Source: a virus. From it: DNA of 45,824 nucleotides. The first letter of the stretch is position 1, and each line of letters starts with the position of its first letter. The DNA lies in IMG/VR virus record IMGVR_UViG_3300022752_000121, positions 1-45,824 of that record, one strand, 5' to 3'. A program made the translations under genes and the position numbers. Positions 21,639-31,074 of the stretch are shown in pieces. The notes below the pieces were generated by a model. That model saw nothing but the letters and a program-made list of their open reading frames with translations. It had not been told where the DNA came from and did not search any database.

Positions 21639-22289
21639 TTATTTTATCTTTATATTTTTAAAAACCGGATGTTGACTGAGTGGTTGATAATCTTTATGAC
21701 TCCAAATTTTAGAATCTTTATCATAAACTTTATCAAATAACATAATACCTAATGCGGCATCTTCAGGGGTCATATAATAGTGATAACCTATGGTAGTTAC
21801 TCTATCTTCATGATGCGGCATAGAAAGATCTCTACCATCATAACGCATTTTCCTTAGCCTTTCATCTAAATGTTTGTCATCCAAAAGAACAGCCCCTCCT
21901 CGGCCTATTTTTAAATGTTTTTTATGTTGAAAACTTAGACACATCAGTGTATTTTTTATATAAGAACCTGTTTCCCATAATGTAGCAGCGTCATAGATAA
22001 AAGTATTACCTAATTGATAATATTTTTCCCAAGTTTTATTTTGAAAAAAGTAAGGTATTTCTAATTTATGAAGAGTCATAGGAACACTCATATAGGTATG
22101 TAAAGGAATTCCTATATCATTCCTGTAGTCATAGATAGATCTTAGGCATAATTCTATTGCATGAGTACAACTATCTACTAGGACACAATATTTGCTGCCG
22201 AAAAAATTGGCCAACTTCTTTTCAAAAATATCTAACACTTCAAAAGGGTTAGAATAATCGTAATTAAGATTTTCTAGTTCTGATCTCAT
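21639..22289 (-). CDS. Miniature DegT/DnrJ/EryC1-type PLP aminotransferase, 216 aa
   Basis: FGSKYCVLVDSCTHAIELCL matches the start of sugar aminotransferases; IPLHTYMSVPMTLHKLEIPY the next strand-helix; FIYDAATLWETGSY provides the Asp that holds the PLP ring nitrogen; and CLSFQHKKHLKIGRGGAVLL is the Schiff-base lysine region. Normal family members have 360-400 residues. Here the frame stops shortly after the large-domain core, so the C-terminal small domain is missing. No trace of the lost part appears in the next frames. It may be a genuine compact phage variant or work with a partner. ATG overlaps the previous stop. Confidence 0.78.
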   Translation of the reverse strand: MRSELENLNYDYSNPFEVLDIFEKKLANFFGSKYCVLVDSCTHAIELCLRSIYDYRNDIGIPLHTYMSVPMTLHKLEIPYFFQNKTWEKYYQLGNTFIYDAATLWETGSYIKNTLMCLSFQHKKHLKIGRGGAVLLDDKHLDERLRKMRYDGRDLSMPHHEDRVTTIGYHYYMTPEDAALGIMLFDKVYDKDSKIWSHKDYQPLSQHPVFKNIKIK

Positions 22290-23545
22290 AGATTTGGACT
22301 TACATTAAATTCTGAATGGAAATTACTTTCAAAATAACTTTTTATTGTCATATGTAATTTCCTACTGACCTCCTTGCTATGAACACTTTCAAAAATTTGT
22401 TCATAGTTATGATCTAAAATTTCTTGATGTTTAAATTTCCAATTAATTCTTTCTTTCAAAGATTGATTAACAAGTTGCTGACACAGGGCTTTTACCTGTT
22501 CTAATATTGTTTTGTACCGTAGAAAATTATCATTTATGTTATCAAATTTTTGGATATCGAAGTATTTTTCATATGTCATCAATCCAAGGTCTCTTAGAAA
22601 ATGGTTAGACCCCTTATGTCCAAAAATTATAAGTGGATGCCTATTAGATATTGCCTTAAATGTTTTTTCGCTTAGAAACATACTAGTATCTCCTACAGTA
22701 TCAGCATTGGTCTCTAGAACTATACTAAACAAAGTTTCGTGATATTTCAAAGTGTAATTCTCAGCGGCCCAATTAGTATTAAAATCAGGATAATCTACAA
22801 TATAAGGCAAGCAATTATCATTCCATTTTTTTATTTCATCTAAATGAAATACCTTTTCTACAAATGGACTTTTATAATATTCGTGTAGCATGTCTTGTTG
22901 TTCATATTCAGTTAGTTTATCTTGACTGACATTTGCGTAATGTACAAGTTCATTCAAATATAATTGATGATTAGCCATTACCCTAAATGACCTATTACGT
23001 CTACTGAGTTGTAGAAATAATTTATTATTATGCAGTGTTTCTGTCAAAACTTTATGTTTTTCATAGGTTATTTTACCTCCGGGATATCTAGATAATTCAG
23101 AAATAAAAATGTTTTGACAAATATTAATATTATCAGTTTGATTTGGAAAATTAGAATATAGATAAACACTGTAACAAGTGCTTTCTCTATGATTGCCTGT
23201 GAGGTAATATATCTTACGTGGATCTATTCCATTTTTACGACAACTTTGATGAAGAGAAATTGATATTGGACTGTTTTTTGGACTCCACCCTTCTAAACTC
23301 ACATCTATAAACAAAATACATCGCTGATTTTTTAATTTTTCAACTATTTCTGGCTTAAAATGTTTAAAGATGTCACTTTCAGTGGTCCAAGTTTCTAAAT
23401 ATTTGTAATGAACAATTATATACTCAACTTCAGATAAGAACTTATGGTTAATATCAGTAGGAAAATTTACAAAGGTATCAGAGCCAGAATTAGCCGGCTC
23501 ATAAATTAAATTGTTTTCTACTAGGTTATCAGTTAATAATTTCAT
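22286..23545 (-). CDS. Glycosyltransferase-like family protein (paralogue 2 of 5), 419 aa
   Basis: Shares LSRRNRSFRVMAN in the middle and MFLSEKTFKAISNRHPLIIF then FLRDLGLMTYEKYFD in the C-terminal third with the other members. The N-terminal domain has a Rossmann-like strand (VEYIIVHYKYLE) and the family's domain order fits a GT-B type transferase, though no acceptor or donor is known. First gene of the minus operon (23545 to 18853) behind the AATAAATA late site at 23568. The initiator ATG has little ribosome binding sequence. Confidence 0.62.
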   Translation of the reverse strand: MKLLTDNLVENNLIYEPANSGSDTFVNFPTDINHKFLSEVEYIIVHYKYLETWTTESDIFKHFKPEIVEKLKNQRCILFIDVSLEGWSPKNSPISISLHQSCRKNGIDPRKIYYLTGNHRESTCYSVYLYSNFPNQTDNINICQNIFISELSRYPGGKITYEKHKVLTETLHNNKLFLQLSRRNRSFRVMANHQLYLNELVHYANVSQDKLTEYEQQDMLHEYYKSPFVEKVFHLDEIKKWNDNCLPYIVDYPDFNTNWAAENYTLKYHETLFSIVLETNADTVGDTSMFLSEKTFKAISNRHPLIIFGHKGSNHFLRDLGLMTYEKYFDIQKFDNINDNFLRYKTILEQVKALCQQLVNQSLKERINWKFKHQEILDHNYEQIFESVHSKEVSRKLHMTIKSYFESNFHSEFNVSPNL

Positions 23546-23547
23546 TG

Positions 23548-23554
23548 CTAAATA
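23548..23554 (+). promoter_or_regulatory. T4-type late promoter (CTAAATA)
   Basis: GCTAAATATT, 40 bases before ATG 23594; divergent partner of 23568-23575. Together with the 3' GCTAA/TTAGC pairing it forms a short inverted repeat (23547-23564). Confidence 0.6.
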
Positions 23555-23567
23555 TTATATTAGCAGT

Positions 23568-23575
23568 TATTTATT
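23568..23575 (-). promoter_or_regulatory. T4-type late promoter (AATAAATA)
   Basis: AATAAATA on the minus strand, 23 bases before ATG 23545; one mismatch from TATAAATA. Drives the 23545-18853 operon. Confidence 0.62.
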
Positions 23576-23593
23576 TTTTAGGAATATAGACAA

Positions 23594-24622
23594 ATGATAC
23601 TTGGTTTAAGTGCAAGGAATTCAGATGATTTTGAAAATCAACTTTTAGATGCAAACTTTAGACCCGAGGCCATAGTTTTTTTTAACTATTTTGAGTGGAA
23701 TTATGTAAACTTTGGAGATAAGGTAGGATTTAATACACTGGTAGACTTTGTCAATGATAGGCAGATTCCTTTATATATTATAAATGGTGCCTTTGAAAAT
23801 AGCCAACTTCTTCATGATGTCAATGATCCAAGATATAGCAGAGTGAACGTTATAAGTTATCCATTTTATTGTATGGTAAATTGGTTTAACAGTTATAGGC
23901 CTTCAACTATACCCCCCACAGGATTTAATTATCATATTGGAAGTTTAAACAATAAACCTCATAGGCATAGATGTCATCAAATGGACCTGCTTGCCAAATA
24001 CAATTTAATAGACTCCAACGCAATTTCATGGAACTGTTATCATTATAACGAAGAACGACGTGCTCCCGAACTATTAAACGATTACAATTGGACTTACTGG
24101 TCGCCAAGATTAATCTTATTTGATGAAATGGTCAGTGAAGGCAATTGGGGTAGTTTATTGCCTGAACAATATCATAAAAGTTTTATTCATCTTGTAACAG
24201 AGTCTTCAGTTGATAGTTTAATAATATCAGAGAAAATGGTTATGGCCATTACCTGCCTAAAGCCTTTCGTAGTTTCTTCTATTAAAGGATATCATGCTAA
24301 ACTGCAAGATCTTGGTTTTGAATTATACGATGAACTATTTGATTATAGTTTCGACCTAATAGAAGATGAAGCACAACGATTTGATGCATTGGCTAAGATT
24401 CTGTATCATTTCAGTAAGACAAGAGTTCAAGATTTAGATGAAATTTATCAAATTATATATCCAAAGGTATTAAGGAATAGACAAAACCTAACAAGAATCC
24501 TAAATGACAGAAACATGATAGACCCCTTTATTTTAGGTCTATTAGAAAATAATCAGGACATCATGCAAGGAACCACAATTTTTCAGCATTATCAAAGGAT
24601 TGGTTCTTATACAGATGAATAA
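23594..24622 (+). CDS. Glycosyltransferase-like family protein (paralogue 3 of 5), 342 aa
   Basis: Contains HIGSLNNKPHRHRCHQMDLL in the middle, then ESSVDSLIISEKMVMAITC, KPFVVSS and LQDLGFELYDELFDYSFD, aligning with the other four members. It is the shortest of the five, apparently missing part of the N-terminal domain, so its function may be partial or regulatory. AGGAATATAGACAA precedes the ATG. Starts the plus-strand operon 23594-29076. Confidence 0.62.
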   Translation: MILGLSARNSDDFENQLLDANFRPEAIVFFNYFEWNYVNFGDKVGFNTLVDFVNDRQIPLYIINGAFENSQLLHDVNDPRYSRVNVISYPFYCMVNWFNSYRPSTIPPTGFNYHIGSLNNKPHRHRCHQMDLLAKYNLIDSNAISWNCYHYNEERRAPELLNDYNWTYWSPRLILFDEMVSEGNWGSLLPEQYHKSFIHLVTESSVDSLIISEKMVMAITCLKPFVVSSIKGYHAKLQDLGFELYDELFDYSFDLIEDEAQRFDALAKILYHFSKTRVQDLDEIYQIIYPKVLRNRQNLTRILNDRNMIDPFILGLLENNQDIMQGTTIFQHYQRIGSYTDE

Positions 24623-25925
24623 AAAACTTGTAACATTAGACATATTACCTTATCATTCACAACTTCATGGAGGACCTTGGAGTTGCGATGGTCTTTGGCA
24701 TAACGCTGCATCTGATCAGCATGAGCCATTTTTTTATCTTTGTGCAAGAAACTGCTTAGAACAGGCAGGATTTAGTCTCAGTGTAGAGAGATTTGAACAA
24801 ATAGATAAGAGTAAACCTTGGTTTATTAATCTTGGTGTGTTATTGCATAATTGGGATGCTCATAGGTCTATATTTGATATTCTGCCTCAAGACCTTTTAC
24901 AAGAATTAATATCAGGTAAAGCCTATTTGATTATTAATAATGAAAATGAATATTGGACAGAAACAATTCTAAAACCTCTTTATCATCAGTGTCAAATTAA
25001 CCCAATAGTACCTATAGACAAGATTTTCTTGCTCAGTGGTGCAAGTATGATCAGCGAGGTTAATGAAAGATATGTAAAAGACAATAATCTTCCTTTTAAG
25101 ATAAAGGTGTTATATAGTCCTCATATGAATGTGCTGAACCTAGAGGGATATTTAGATTTTCTTTTAAGGCCAGATAAAACTGTAAAATCTAAAAGGTTCA
25201 ATACTTTAAATAGAGAATGGAGATTACATAGACCGGCATACGTTGCAATGCTGGCAGGATTAGGATTAATAGATCATGCACATCTTAGTCTCGGAGCACA
25301 ATCAGATTTTATTAGGCAAATTAATCAAAGTGAAGGGTGGTATCATTATCTAAATAGAATATTTGTTGAGCAGAAAGAACTTTACAACAGACCTAAAAAT
25401 TGTAAAGTGTTTGATTTAATTTTTAATGGCATAGAACAGATACACGATAAAATACCAATTTGTCTTGATGTTGAAGAATTTGATACAAACTATGCCAAAT
25501 GGGAATACACACCTGTTGATTATATGAAAGACAGTTATTTTCATGTGTGTAGTTCTACATTCTTTTTCCAATGGCAAGAACAAAGTCCTGGTTGGCATGA
25601 AAAAGAGTGGAAACCTATTTTAATCAAGCAACCGCATATTATAAAAGGCAGGCCTCATATGTTAAAATTGTTGAGGAGTTTTGGATTTTTAACATTCGGT
25701 AAATGGATTGATGAATCATACGATGGTATTGAAGATGATTGGGATAGATTATATGCCATTGCTAAAGAAACAGAAAGGCTTTGCAATTTGTATGATAATG
25801 AATTAGATTACATTATTTTAGACATGAAGAATACTTTAGATTACAATTATGAGGTGCTGGTAAATAAAAAATGGGATTTATTTTTCTATGGCGGTGATCT
25901 AAAAAATCTAGTTTCTTATCTATGA
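24615..25925 (+). CDS. Glycosyltransferase-like family protein (paralogue 4 of 5), 436 aa
   Basis: ATG 24615 (MNKKLVTLDILPYHSQLHGG) is preferred; an earlier TTG at 24600 would add five residues. Family motifs are TLNREWRLHRPAYVAMLAGL in the middle and HIIKGRPHMLKLLRSFGFLT then FGKWIDESYDGIEDDWDRLY at the C-terminus. The usual Ser-Glu-Lys before the Pro-rich strand is not evident (EWKPILIKQPHIIKGRP), so the donor site may be degenerate. Overlaps both neighbours (8 and 4 bases). Confidence 0.62.
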   Translation: MNKKLVTLDILPYHSQLHGGPWSCDGLWHNAASDQHEPFFYLCARNCLEQAGFSLSVERFEQIDKSKPWFINLGVLLHNWDAHRSIFDILPQDLLQELISGKAYLIINNENEYWTETILKPLYHQCQINPIVPIDKIFLLSGASMISEVNERYVKDNNLPFKIKVLYSPHMNVLNLEGYLDFLLRPDKTVKSKRFNTLNREWRLHRPAYVAMLAGLGLIDHAHLSLGAQSDFIRQINQSEGWYHYLNRIFVEQKELYNRPKNCKVFDLIFNGIEQIHDKIPICLDVEEFDTNYAKWEYTPVDYMKDSYFHVCSSTFFFQWQEQSPGWHEKEWKPILIKQPHIIKGRPHMLKLLRSFGFLTFGKWIDESYDGIEDDWDRLYAIAKETERLCNLYDNELDYIILDMKNTLDYNYEVLVNKKWDLFFYGGDLKNLVSYL

Positions 25926-27856
25926 AAATCTTCAGTTGGGTTCAACCTAATTTTCAACAAGGTCCTAAAGAATTTAATGCACACTATTTGCCATATAGTG
26001 CAGGTGTATTATGGGCCTATATGCAGACGTCACCTTATATACAGGAAAATTATAAACTAGGTAACTTTGTTTGGAAAAGAGACAACATATCAGATAGTTT
26101 AAAATTAATTGTCAATAGTGATGTTGTTGGATTTAGTACATATATTTGGAATAAAAACTATAATTATACTCTTGCTAAAAAATTAAAAGAAGTTAATCCC
26201 AAAGTTATAATTATCTTTGGTGGCCCTGAACCCCCCATTACAGATCCTAATTTTTTTGAAAAATTTCCTTTTATAGACATTATGATCAAACAAGAGGGTG
26301 AGATCACTATAAGGAAAGTTATAGAAAATTTAACAAACCCAAGTCAGTTGGCAGAAATAAACGGTATACTAATTAATCAAAATGGACAAACTATAGATAC
26401 AGGATCGCCAACTAGGATTCAGAACTTAGAAGATATTCCTAGTCCCTATCTAATTAATATTTTTGAAAATCTAATGGCTCAATTTCCGGATGTAGAATGG
26501 AACGCAACACTAGAAACAGATAGAGGTTGCCCTTATGCCTGCACTTTCTGCGATTGGGGAAGTCTTACCTATAACAAAATTAAAAAATTTGGATTGGAAA
26601 GAGTATTTGCAGAAATAGAATGGATAGGAAAAAATAAATGTGGTTATGTAAGTATCACTAATGCCAACTTTGGTATATTTCCTGAACGTGACGGACTCAT
26701 TGCAGATAAACTTATAGAAACACAAGAAAAATATGGCTATCCAAAAGGCATTAGTATTGCTTGGGCTAAGAACCAAAAAGAAGAAGTGGTAGATATAGTT
26801 AAAAAATTTATCAATGCACCAGGGTTCAATCAAGGACTTACTGTAAGCGTTCAAAGTTTAGATGTTGATGTCTTAGAGAATATAAAAAGAAAAAATTTAG
26901 AAATTAATAAAATTAATGAAATTTTTGAAATTTGTGACAAAAATAATATTCCTGTTTATACTGAAATTATTCTCGGTCTACCAGGTGAAACTTTGGAGTC
27001 ATGGAAGAAAAACTTTTGGAGATTGTTTGAACTAGGAAATCATACAGGGATTAATATATATCAAGCACAACTTCTAGAAAATGCTGAGATGAATCTTATG
27101 CAGCGTAAACTTTATAAATTAAAGTCTCAAATAGTCTACGATTATATGAGTGGATCAAACAATGAAGATGAATTGAAAGAGGGTGTTGCAGTTGTAACAT
27201 CAACAAAGGATCTAAATTTCGAACAAATGTTAGATGCTCATGCGTTTAGTTGGTTTCTTAATACATTTCATATCAATGGTATTACTACCTATATAAGTAG
27301 AGTTTTATATAAGAAATATAAAATTTCTTATGAAGAATTTTATAATAAACTTTTCTCTTATATAGACAGTAATGATTGGTTGAAATATGAAATGAGTGAG
27401 GTTAGACGATATTATAAGAATTGGATGACAACAGGATCTATTAACCATCCTCCTATTAATGGTGTTCAGATACATGGTTGGAATATCATGCATCGTACTT
27501 TGATCAACATACACGTTGACAACAAATATGATGAAACGTTTAATCTTTTAGAAAAGTTTTTATTAGAGCATTTTGATTTAGAGGTTGAATTTGTAAAGGA
27601 ACTTGTGCGATTTCAATCTACATATTTTATTAATTACTATAGAATGCCTGAGTATCCAAAGATCGAAACATTTAATTTTGATTTTTTGGGCTTGATTCAA
27701 AATGATAATTCATTAGAAAATCCAGTGCAGTATAAGTTTGATTTTGATGATGATAAGGATATGGAAATTCAAAGATATTGCGAAAATATATACTTCCAAA
27801 GGAAAAGAAATTTCGGCAAGGCTTGGATAACAAAAATAGAACAGGAGAACTTATGA
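25922..27856 (+). CDS. B12-binding-type radical SAM enzyme, 644 aa
   Basis: Residues about 1-135 form a cobalamin-binding-like Rossmann domain (DVVGFSTYIWNKNYN, VIIIFGGPEPPITDP, MIKQEGEITIRKVIENL), though the DxHxxG cobalamin ligand motif is not visible. The radical SAM core begins at DRGCPYACTFCDWG with C203, C207 and C210. The C-terminal 200 residues, with HAFSWFLNTFHINGITTY, are specific to this family. Such enzymes methylate or rearrange unreactive carbons in antibiotic and phosphonate pathways. It likely modifies an intermediate of the island. Overlaps the next ATG as ATGA. Confidence 0.83.
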   Translation: MKIFSWVQPNFQQGPKEFNAHYLPYSAGVLWAYMQTSPYIQENYKLGNFVWKRDNISDSLKLIVNSDVVGFSTYIWNKNYNYTLAKKLKEVNPKVIIIFGGPEPPITDPNFFEKFPFIDIMIKQEGEITIRKVIENLTNPSQLAEINGILINQNGQTIDTGSPTRIQNLEDIPSPYLINIFENLMAQFPDVEWNATLETDRGCPYACTFCDWGSLTYNKIKKFGLERVFAEIEWIGKNKCGYVSITNANFGIFPERDGLIADKLIETQEKYGYPKGISIAWAKNQKEEVVDIVKKFINAPGFNQGLTVSVQSLDVDVLENIKRKNLEINKINEIFEICDKNNIPVYTEIILGLPGETLESWKKNFWRLFELGNHTGINIYQAQLLENAEMNLMQRKLYKLKSQIVYDYMSGSNNEDELKEGVAVVTSTKDLNFEQMLDAHAFSWFLNTFHINGITTYISRVLYKKYKISYEEFYNKLFSYIDSNDWLKYEMSEVRRYYKNWMTTGSINHPPINGVQIHGWNIMHRTLINIHVDNKYDETFNLLEKFLLEHFDLEVEFVKELVRFQSTYFINYYRMPEYPKIETFNFDFLGLIQNDNSLENPVQYKFDFDDDKDMEIQRYCENIYFQRKRNFGKAWITKIEQENL

Positions 27857-29076
27857 AAGTTGCTATGATAGGTTGTGGTAAATTAGGTTTGCCATGTGCA
27901 GAAGTGATGTCAGATTATTATGACGTAGTAGGATATGATGTTGAAAATGTATTGGCAACGTTTCAAATAAAAAATTCAATAGAAGATGCTGTGCGTGATA
28001 GAGATATGATCTTTGTTGCAGTTCCTACACCACACGATCCTCAATATGGAGGTTCTACTCCTATTACAGACCTTCCACCTAAAGATTTTGATTATACAAT
28101 AGTAAAAGATGTTCTCAAAGAAATAAATCAGCATGTGAATAGAAAGCAATTGGTTGTATTAATCTCTACTGTATTACCTGGAACCACTCGTAGAGAACTT
28201 GAACCTTTAATCAACAATGCTAGATTTATATATAATCCTTATCTAATTGCCATGGGCAGTGTTAAATGGGATATGATCAATCCGGAATGCTTGATAATTG
28301 GTACAGAAGATGGATCAATCACAGGCGATGCTAAACAACTGATAGATTTTTATGAACCTCTAATGAAAAACGATCCTAAAATTAATGTAGGAACATGGGA
28401 TGAAGCAGAATGTATAAAAATATTTTACAATACATTTATCAGTGCCAAAATTGGACTAGTAAACATGATACAAGATGTTGCAGAGAAATCGGGTAATATC
28501 AATGTTGACATTGTTACAGATGCTCTTAAAACTAGTACTCAAAGAATTACAGGACCTAGGTATATGACAGCAGGCTTGGGTGATGCAGGTGCTTGCCATC
28601 CCAGAGATAATATTGCTCTAAGATGGCTTAGTCAAAATCTAAATCTAGGCTATGACCTCTTTCAGGCAATTATGGGAAGCAGAGACAAACAGGCAGATAA
28701 CCTTGCTAAACGTCTTATTAAATTAAGCATAAACAGTAGATTGCCTATTGTAATACATGGTAGAGCATATAAACCTTATGTACCTTATACAATAGGAAGT
28801 TATAGTGAATTGGTAGGGTTTTTTGTTGAAAAGGCGGGACATAATGTTCATTATGCAGATCCACTCACAGGAGATTATTGGGAAGGTAAGGCTGTTATTT
28901 TAATGGCTCATAATCCTGCTGTAACTTACCAAGGAACTGGAGTTGAAATAAAAGAAGATACTTTTTATTTTAAAATACAAGAGGGCAGTGTAATATTAGA
29001 TCCTTGGAGAAGTCTTAAAAAAATAGACGGGGTGCGTGTCGTCCATTATGGTAATACTAGGAAATCTTTAATTTAA
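27853..29076 (+). CDS. UDP-glucose/GDP-mannose dehydrogenase family protein, 407 aa
   Basis: ATG 27853 (MKVAMIGCGKLGLPCAEVMS) has ACAGGAGAAC upstream; it overlaps the previous stop. GCGKLG is the NAD-binding loop, VAVPTPHDP and STVLPGTTRRELEPL the following core motifs, and GLGDAGACHPRDNIAL contains the catalytic Cys in the position of GGSCFPKD. The central dimer helix and a C-terminal substrate-binding domain (VIHGRAYKPYVPYTIGS) are present. It should oxidise a nucleotide sugar C6 alcohol to a uronic acid, giving an acidic building block. Substrate identity is unknown. Confidence 0.85.
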   Translation: MKVAMIGCGKLGLPCAEVMSDYYDVVGYDVENVLATFQIKNSIEDAVRDRDMIFVAVPTPHDPQYGGSTPITDLPPKDFDYTIVKDVLKEINQHVNRKQLVVLISTVLPGTTRRELEPLINNARFIYNPYLIAMGSVKWDMINPECLIIGTEDGSITGDAKQLIDFYEPLMKNDPKINVGTWDEAECIKIFYNTFISAKIGLVNMIQDVAEKSGNINVDIVTDALKTSTQRITGPRYMTAGLGDAGACHPRDNIALRWLSQNLNLGYDLFQAIMGSRDKQADNLAKRLIKLSINSRLPIVIHGRAYKPYVPYTIGSYSELVGFFVEKAGHNVHYADPLTGDYWEGKAVILMAHNPAVTYQGTGVEIKEDTFYFKIQEGSVILDPWRSLKKIDGVRVVHYGNTRKSLI

Positions 29077-30172
29077 TCTTATCATATAGACTATCATATG
29101 GTTTATTATAGAATATAGACCTGTTATGCTCTAAAATATGCCTATCTCTTTGATAAAAATCAATAAGTGTTTGGTAATCCATAGATCTTATTTTATTAAA
29201 ACTTGTTAAAAAGGCTTTAAATCTTGATTCTGTTTCTGCGATATTATCATAATCGTAATCTATCCAATCTGGTAATTTAAATCCAAAATCAAGTAATTCG
29301 TAAATCAATCCTTTAAAGCCAAATGGTAGTATAAAATGTCCTTTGATTAACGGATCAAACACCTTTTCAGATAATATGCTTGTTTGTTCTCTAGATGCAT
29401 CCACTATGGTTTCAACGAATACGCTGACAAAGCTGCTTCTAAAGTATCTATTTGCAATTGGATGCCACCCTATAAAGTTTTCGTAAAAATATTGCTTTGA
29501 CCTGTAGATAGGATCTTCTGGCATTAATAGATCTGGATTATTGGGATCCCAATTACTCCAATAACAATCCTTGTCATTGGCTAGGTTAAGAATTTGTTTT
29601 CTATAATGATTTCTTAGACTTTGATCATCAGATCTTATTCTTCCCATAATTAAAAATTTTTTGAGTTCCATCGGCGGCTTAGATTGAAATAGATCTAAAA
29701 GAGAATCTAAGGCAAACATTTTGCGTGTGGCCCAAGGGCCTATATGGAGTCTATTCTTAAAATTAAAATTATCTAGATAGTAGGCTTTTTCTAAGTTGAA
29801 ATGATATTGGTAACATATTTCATTTTTGTTGCTCATGTTTATATCTACAATATAAACTTGCTTACAATGCGGAATCCAATTTGCTTTATGATATTGATTC
29901 CACTGTTCTTGATTCGTCACTTCTGATCCATGTGTATGCATCATTAAAATTATATACTTGTCTTTTACGCATGGACCTATGTAATCTAATTGTTTTTCAA
30001 TTGTTCTGTTTGAATCGTTTGAAATTATTACAGGAATTATATCTGCTGTGTCTGGTGTTTCAGTAAAAATATACTTTTGTTTTTCAACAATGAAAGGAAA
30101 ATCATGGTGCGGATTATATTCCAAAAGTGGATTTAACTCCGGGCCAATGTAAATTTTTATAGCATTGCTCAT
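29057..30172 (-). CDS. Glycosyltransferase-like family protein (paralogue 5 of 5), 371 aa
   Basis: Carries TSILSEKVFDPLIKGHFILP, then LIYELLDFGFKLPDWIDYDY and AETESRFKAF, plus a central KKFLIMGRIRSDDQ block matching the other four. A single gene in a minus-strand cassette between plus-strand operons: it overlaps the end of the dehydrogenase gene by 20 bases and starts under the CATAAATA site at 30194. Glycosyltransferase function is inferred from the shared motif set. Confidence 0.62.
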   Translation of the reverse strand: MSNAIKIYIGPELNPLLEYNPHHDFPFIVEKQKYIFTETPDTADIIPVIISNDSNRTIEKQLDYIGPCVKDKYIILMMHTHGSEVTNQEQWNQYHKANWIPHCKQVYIVDINMSNKNEICYQYHFNLEKAYYLDNFNFKNRLHIGPWATRKMFALDSLLDLFQSKPPMELKKFLIMGRIRSDDQSLRNHYRKQILNLANDKDCYWSNWDPNNPDLLMPEDPIYRSKQYFYENFIGWHPIANRYFRSSFVSVFVETIVDASREQTSILSEKVFDPLIKGHFILPFGFKGLIYELLDFGFKLPDWIDYDYDNIAETESRFKAFLTSFNKIRSMDYQTLIDFYQRDRHILEHNRSIFYNKPYDSLYDKIKLKIS

Positions 30173-30176
30173 TGTG

Positions 30177-30183
30177 TTAAATA
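30177..30183 (+). promoter_or_regulatory. T4-type late promoter (TTAAATA)
   Basis: TTAAATA, 15 bases before ATG 30199; divergent to the minus site at 30194-30201. Confidence 0.5.
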
Positions 30184-30193
30184 TTCAAAAAAA

Positions 30194-30201
30194 TATTTAT
30201 G
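30194..30201 (-). promoter_or_regulatory. T4-type late promoter (CATAAATA)
   Basis: CATAAATA on the minus strand, 22 bases before ATG 30172, overlapping the start codon of the divergent gene. Confidence 0.58.
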
Positions 30202-31074
30202 GATAATATGGATAGGCTACTTATATTAGATTCAAATAACTTTATTGGGTTTGAGTTAAAAAAACTTTTCTGGAATCAATTTGAAATTTTTACCTTGACA
30301 GGTGATATTACTGACCCATTTCAAGTAGAAGAAATAGTATCAACAATTAATCCACAATATATTATTCATATTTGTAATCAAAGAGATTTACATAATCTAC
30401 ATGAAAAAGACAATTTTGGTGTAAAAACTTATCAAGGAACCCTAAACGTAATTGCTGCAATTAAAAAACTGCAAAATTTTAAATTATTTTTGTTTCATAG
30501 CATCTATGATAAAAATGAATCTTTATATGATTTTGCAAAATTGGGTGTAGAAAAAGTTTTAAGCGTATCGGGAATAAATTATTGTGTTTTAAAATTACCA
30601 TATATTTTTGGAGATTTTTTCAGAACCTATATTTTCAATATAGGACAACATATAGATGATACAGTTAGGTTGTCATCTAAAGACTTTGATTTTAAACCGG
30701 AAATATTAATTCATGAAACGAAAAATAAAAGAAGAGTAATTGTAGACATTGACAAGTTTTTTAAATTTATTAGTTTAAATGATCTTATTTTTTTATATAA
30801 ATTTTTATTTGAAAACATTGAAAAACACGTTAATAAAAAATATACTGTTCCATATAAGAGTGAATTTTGTATCAAAGATCTTATTAATGAAATCCAAATT
30901 GATATGAATGGATATGACATTATGCTGGAGATAGAAAATGAAATTGAAAAACAAGAAAGCATAGTGACCACATATGACGTATTAGATTGGCAACCTTTAT
31001 TTGACCTAAGCCAAAGTGTAAAAATTCTTCTACAAAAAATGCAGTATTTAGAAAAGGATATCTATGGACTTTAA
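30199..31074 (+). CDS. Extended SDR / RmlD-like nucleotide-sugar reductase, divergent, 291 aa
   Basis: The N-terminus (RLLILDSNNFIGFELKKLFW, then TGDITDPFQVEEIVSTINPQ and YIIHICNQRD) follows the plan of dTDP-4-dehydrorhamnose reductases and related extended SDRs. The Gly-rich loop is degenerate (only one Gly retained), but YDFAK near residue 113 keeps the YxxxK catalytic pair and KLPYIFGDFFRT follows as in RmlD. Cofactor binding may be altered. Very A/T-rich DNA. Overlaps the next gene by 11 bases. Confidence 0.68.
   Translation: MDNMDRLLILDSNNFIGFELKKLFWNQFEIFTLTGDITDPFQVEEIVSTINPQYIIHICNQRDLHNLHEKDNFGVKTYQGTLNVIAAIKKLQNFKLFLFHSIYDKNESLYDFAKLGVEKVLSVSGINYCVLKLPYIFGDFFRTYIFNIGQHIDDTVRLSSKDFDFKPEILIHETKNKRRVIVDIDKFFKFISLNDLIFLYKFLFENIEKHVNKKYTVPYKSEFCIKDLINEIQIDMNGYDIMLEIENEIEKQESIVTTYDVLDWQPLFDLSQSVKILLQKMQYLEKDIYGL

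Noticed and set aside
26510-26854. Minus-strand 114-codon frame within the radical SAM gene
   Set aside because: Antisense shadow of an A/T-rich gene; its hydrophobic translation reflects reversed Lys/Glu codons.
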